From assembly GCA_020047835.1 (NCBI GenBank), contig JAIFNJ010000143.1:1-8648 (forward strand): DNA of 8,648 nt. The letters are read 5' to 3'. The notes below the pieces were generated by a model that saw only the letters and a list, made by a program, of their open reading frames with translations, was not told the origin of the DNA and made no database searches. Of the stretch, positions 7,279-8,648 are shown piece after piece; position 1 is the stretch's first letter, and each line of letters opens with the position of its first letter. The DNA is from Bacteroidota bacterium. Its GTDB lineage: Bacteria; Bacteroidota; Bacteroidia; Bacteroidales; SZUA-534. The position numbers and the translations under genes were made by a program.

Positions 7279-7286
7279 TATATTTG
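7279..7286 (+). promoter_or_regulatory. Bacteroidota-type -7 box for the aminopeptidase gene
   Basis: TATATTTG is an exact match to the Bacteroidota -7 consensus TAnnTTTG and ends 30 bp before the aminopeptidase ATG, a normal leader length. About 16-19 bp upstream there is only a T-rich CTGTTTA (7256-7262), not a clean TTTG, so the -33 element is weak. The position and the exact -7 box make it the best promoter candidate in the window. Confidence 0.52.
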
Positions 7287-7316
7287 TTACTTACATACAT
7301 TCTTTAAATTGTTTAT

Positions 7317-8648
7317 ATGCTTATTAATGTCCTAAATACAAAACCTACCGTCGGGAACGATTCGGTTGTTTTCTTTCTTGATTTTGAAAATCCCAATTAT
7401 CCTGAAAACTTAACCGCAGGAAATATTGCTTATATCGAACGCCAGATTTTGCTTGAAAAAAACATCATTGAAGTGCATCAAAACAATTCCTGCATTTTAT
7501 TGGTTAAAAAAAAGGAAGAAACTAGTTTAGAACCCTACCGCAAATTGGGTAATGATTTGAGTCAAATAACTCAAAAAGAAAAATTGGGTGTAATTTCAAT
7601 CGACGGTCACTCATTGCAACCGAATGAAATATTGGCTTTCGCTGAAGGTTTGGCATTGTCAGGTTACCGGTTTCTTAACTATTTTAAGCCCGAATCGCGA
7701 AACAAAAAAATTTTCTCAGTAACACAAATCGACCTATTTCATCCTGATTTAATTGAAAAGGATGCCGAAAACCTGAATCATTTAATTAAAGCAGCCTTTT
7801 GGGTGCGCGATATGGTTAATGAACCGGTAAGTGTTATGAATGCCATCCGTTTTTCAAAAGAAGTGGTTCTTAAAGGGCAGGAATCTGGCTTTAATGTAGA
7901 GGTTTTGCATAAAATGCAGATTGAATCGTTACGCATGGGCGGCCTATTAGCTGTAAACCGTGGAAGCATCGATCCTCCAACATTTACCATTTGCGAATAC
8001 AAACCGGCTCAGGCTGCCAACCAAAAACCAATTGTTTTGGTTGGTAAAGGGGTAATGTACGATACCGGTGGTTTGAGTTTGAAACCCACACTAAATAGCA
8101 TGGATGAAATGAAGTGCGACATGGCCGGAGCTGCTGCCGTGGCAGGAACTCTTTATTCACTGGCCCTTCAGAAAATTCCTGTTTGGGTAATTGGTTTGAT
8201 GCCGGCTACCGATAACCGCCCCGATGGCAATGCATACACTCCAGGTGATGTTATAACTATGTATAACGGCCTACATGTTGAAGTAATGAATACCGATGCC
8301 GAAGGTAGGTTGATTTTAGCCGATGCGTTAACGTATGCCGACCAATATGAACCCGAGCTGGTAATTGATTTGGCAACCTTAACCGGAAGTGCGCAAATGG
8401 CGATAGGTAAGGAAGCGTCAGTAATGATGGGCAACGCTCCCGACGCTTGGTTTCAAAAATTGGAGGGGGCAGGAACCGCTGTTCACGAAAGGTTAGTTCG
8501 ATTCCCCTTTTGGGATGAGTATAAAGAGGCCCTGAAATCACCCATTGCCGACTTGAAAAATATTGGGAAAAGAGAAGCAGGAGCTATTTCGGCCGGCAAA
8601 TTTTTAGAACATTTTACCAAATCACCCTATATTCATATTGATATTGCC
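7317..8648 (+). CDS. M17 leucyl aminopeptidase (3' partial)
   Basis: Cytosolic dinuclear-metal exopeptidase of the leucyl aminopeptidase (PepA) family that releases N-terminal amino acids from peptides. The frame runs from ATG 7317 to the window edge without a stop (444 codons); roughly 35-50 residues are probably missing for a typical length. The N-terminal regulatory/macrodomain-like half (to about 155) is divergent, as usual. The catalytic half carries VGKGVMYDTGGLSLKP (242-257) with metal ligands Lys244 and Asp249 and active-site Lys256; MDEMKCDMAGAAAV (262-275) with Asp268; and the M17 signature NTDAEGRL (325-332) with Asp327, Glu329 and catalytic Arg331. Residue identities follow from the E. 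coli PepA pattern. Downstream IDLATLTGSA and YIHIDIA fit the family. All catalytic residues are present, so it should be active. It has its own promoter candidate about 30 bp upstream; the ATG is preceded by AT-rich sequence with no Shine-Dalgarno. Confidence 0.93.
   Translation, partial: MLINVLNTKPTVGNDSVVFFLDFENPNYPENLTAGNIAYIERQILLEKNIIEVHQNNSCILLVKKKEETSLEPYRKLGNDLSQITQKEKLGVISIDGHSLQPNEILAFAEGLALSGYRFLNYFKPESRNKKIFSVTQIDLFHPDLIEKDAENLNHLIKAAFWVRDMVNEPVSVMNAIRFSKEVVLKGQESGFNVEVLHKMQIESLRMGGLLAVNRGSIDPPTFTICEYKPAQAANQKPIVLVGKGVMYDTGGLSLKPTLNSMDEMKCDMAGAAAVAGTLYSLALQKIPVWVIGLMPATDNRPDGNAYTPGDVITMYNGLHVEVMNTDAEGRLILADALTYADQYEPELVIDLATLTGSAQMAIGKEASVMMGNAPDAWFQKLEGAGTAVHERLVRFPFWDEYKEALKSPIADLKNIGKREAGAISAGKFLEHFTKSPYIHIDIA

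Noticed and set aside
8168..8541. Minus-strand frames opposite the aminopeptidase
   Set aside because: They overlap the M17 catalytic motifs on the plus strand, which are unmistakable.
1..8648. CRISPR arrays, tRNA/rRNA genes, insertion sequences, phage or toxin-antitoxin modules
   Set aside because: Read on both strands; no regularly spaced repeats, tRNA-like cloverleaf segments, transposase frames or terminal inverted repeats were seen.

Overview
The window looks like a chromosomal segment of a member of the Bacteroidota. The evidence is low-to-moderate GC with AT-rich spacers, start codons without Shine-Dalgarno sequences, a TATATTTG box that fits the Bacteroidota -7 consensus (TAnnTTTG), and a GH3 enzyme of the kind common in polysaccharide-degrading members of that phylum. 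A marine or sediment Marinilabiliales/Prolixibacteraceae-type organism would fit, but that is inference from gene content and I could not test it.

Layout. (1) Positions 1-2223, plus strand: the 3' part of a GH3 beta-glucosidase/beta-xylosidase with a compact PA14 insertion; its 5' end lies outside the window. (2) Positions 2270-3922, minus strand and convergent with the GH3 gene: a sulfide:quinone oxidoreductase gene (sqr), followed 36 bp downstream by a 52-codon gene that conventional ORF length cut-offs would miss. (3) Positions 3923-4489: a 567-bp divergent non-coding spacer holding a weak sqr promoter candidate and a small dispersed repeat. (4) Positions 4490-6358, plus: a 622-residue fusion of a CRP-like cyclic-nucleotide-binding domain to a complete aspartate ammonia-lyase. 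(5) Positions 6671-7039, plus: a small four-helix DoxX-like membrane protein. (6) Positions 7317-8648, plus: an M17 leucyl aminopeptidase cut by the right edge, with a good Bacteroidota-type -7 box in front.

How the genes relate. They do not form one pathway. Each plus-strand gene has its own spacer of roughly 280-570 bp and probably its own promoter. Only sqr and the 52-codon gene look co-transcribed. The metabolic themes are oligosaccharide hydrolysis (GH3), sulfide oxidation into the quinone pool (SQR), aspartate deamination to fumarate and ammonia (the fusion enzyme) and peptide turnover (M17). Aspartase and aminopeptidase would suit an amino-acid-using heterotroph, and SQR would serve for energy or sulfide detoxification.

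The most unusual object is the aspartase fusion. By eye, the CRP-type sensor and its long C-helix are kept, but the DNA-binding region is replaced by a metabolic enzyme, and the residues that bind cAMP in E. coli CRP are only partly conserved. The second most interesting is the small gene downstream of sqr. I see no tRNA, rRNA, CRISPR array, insertion sequence or phage gene.
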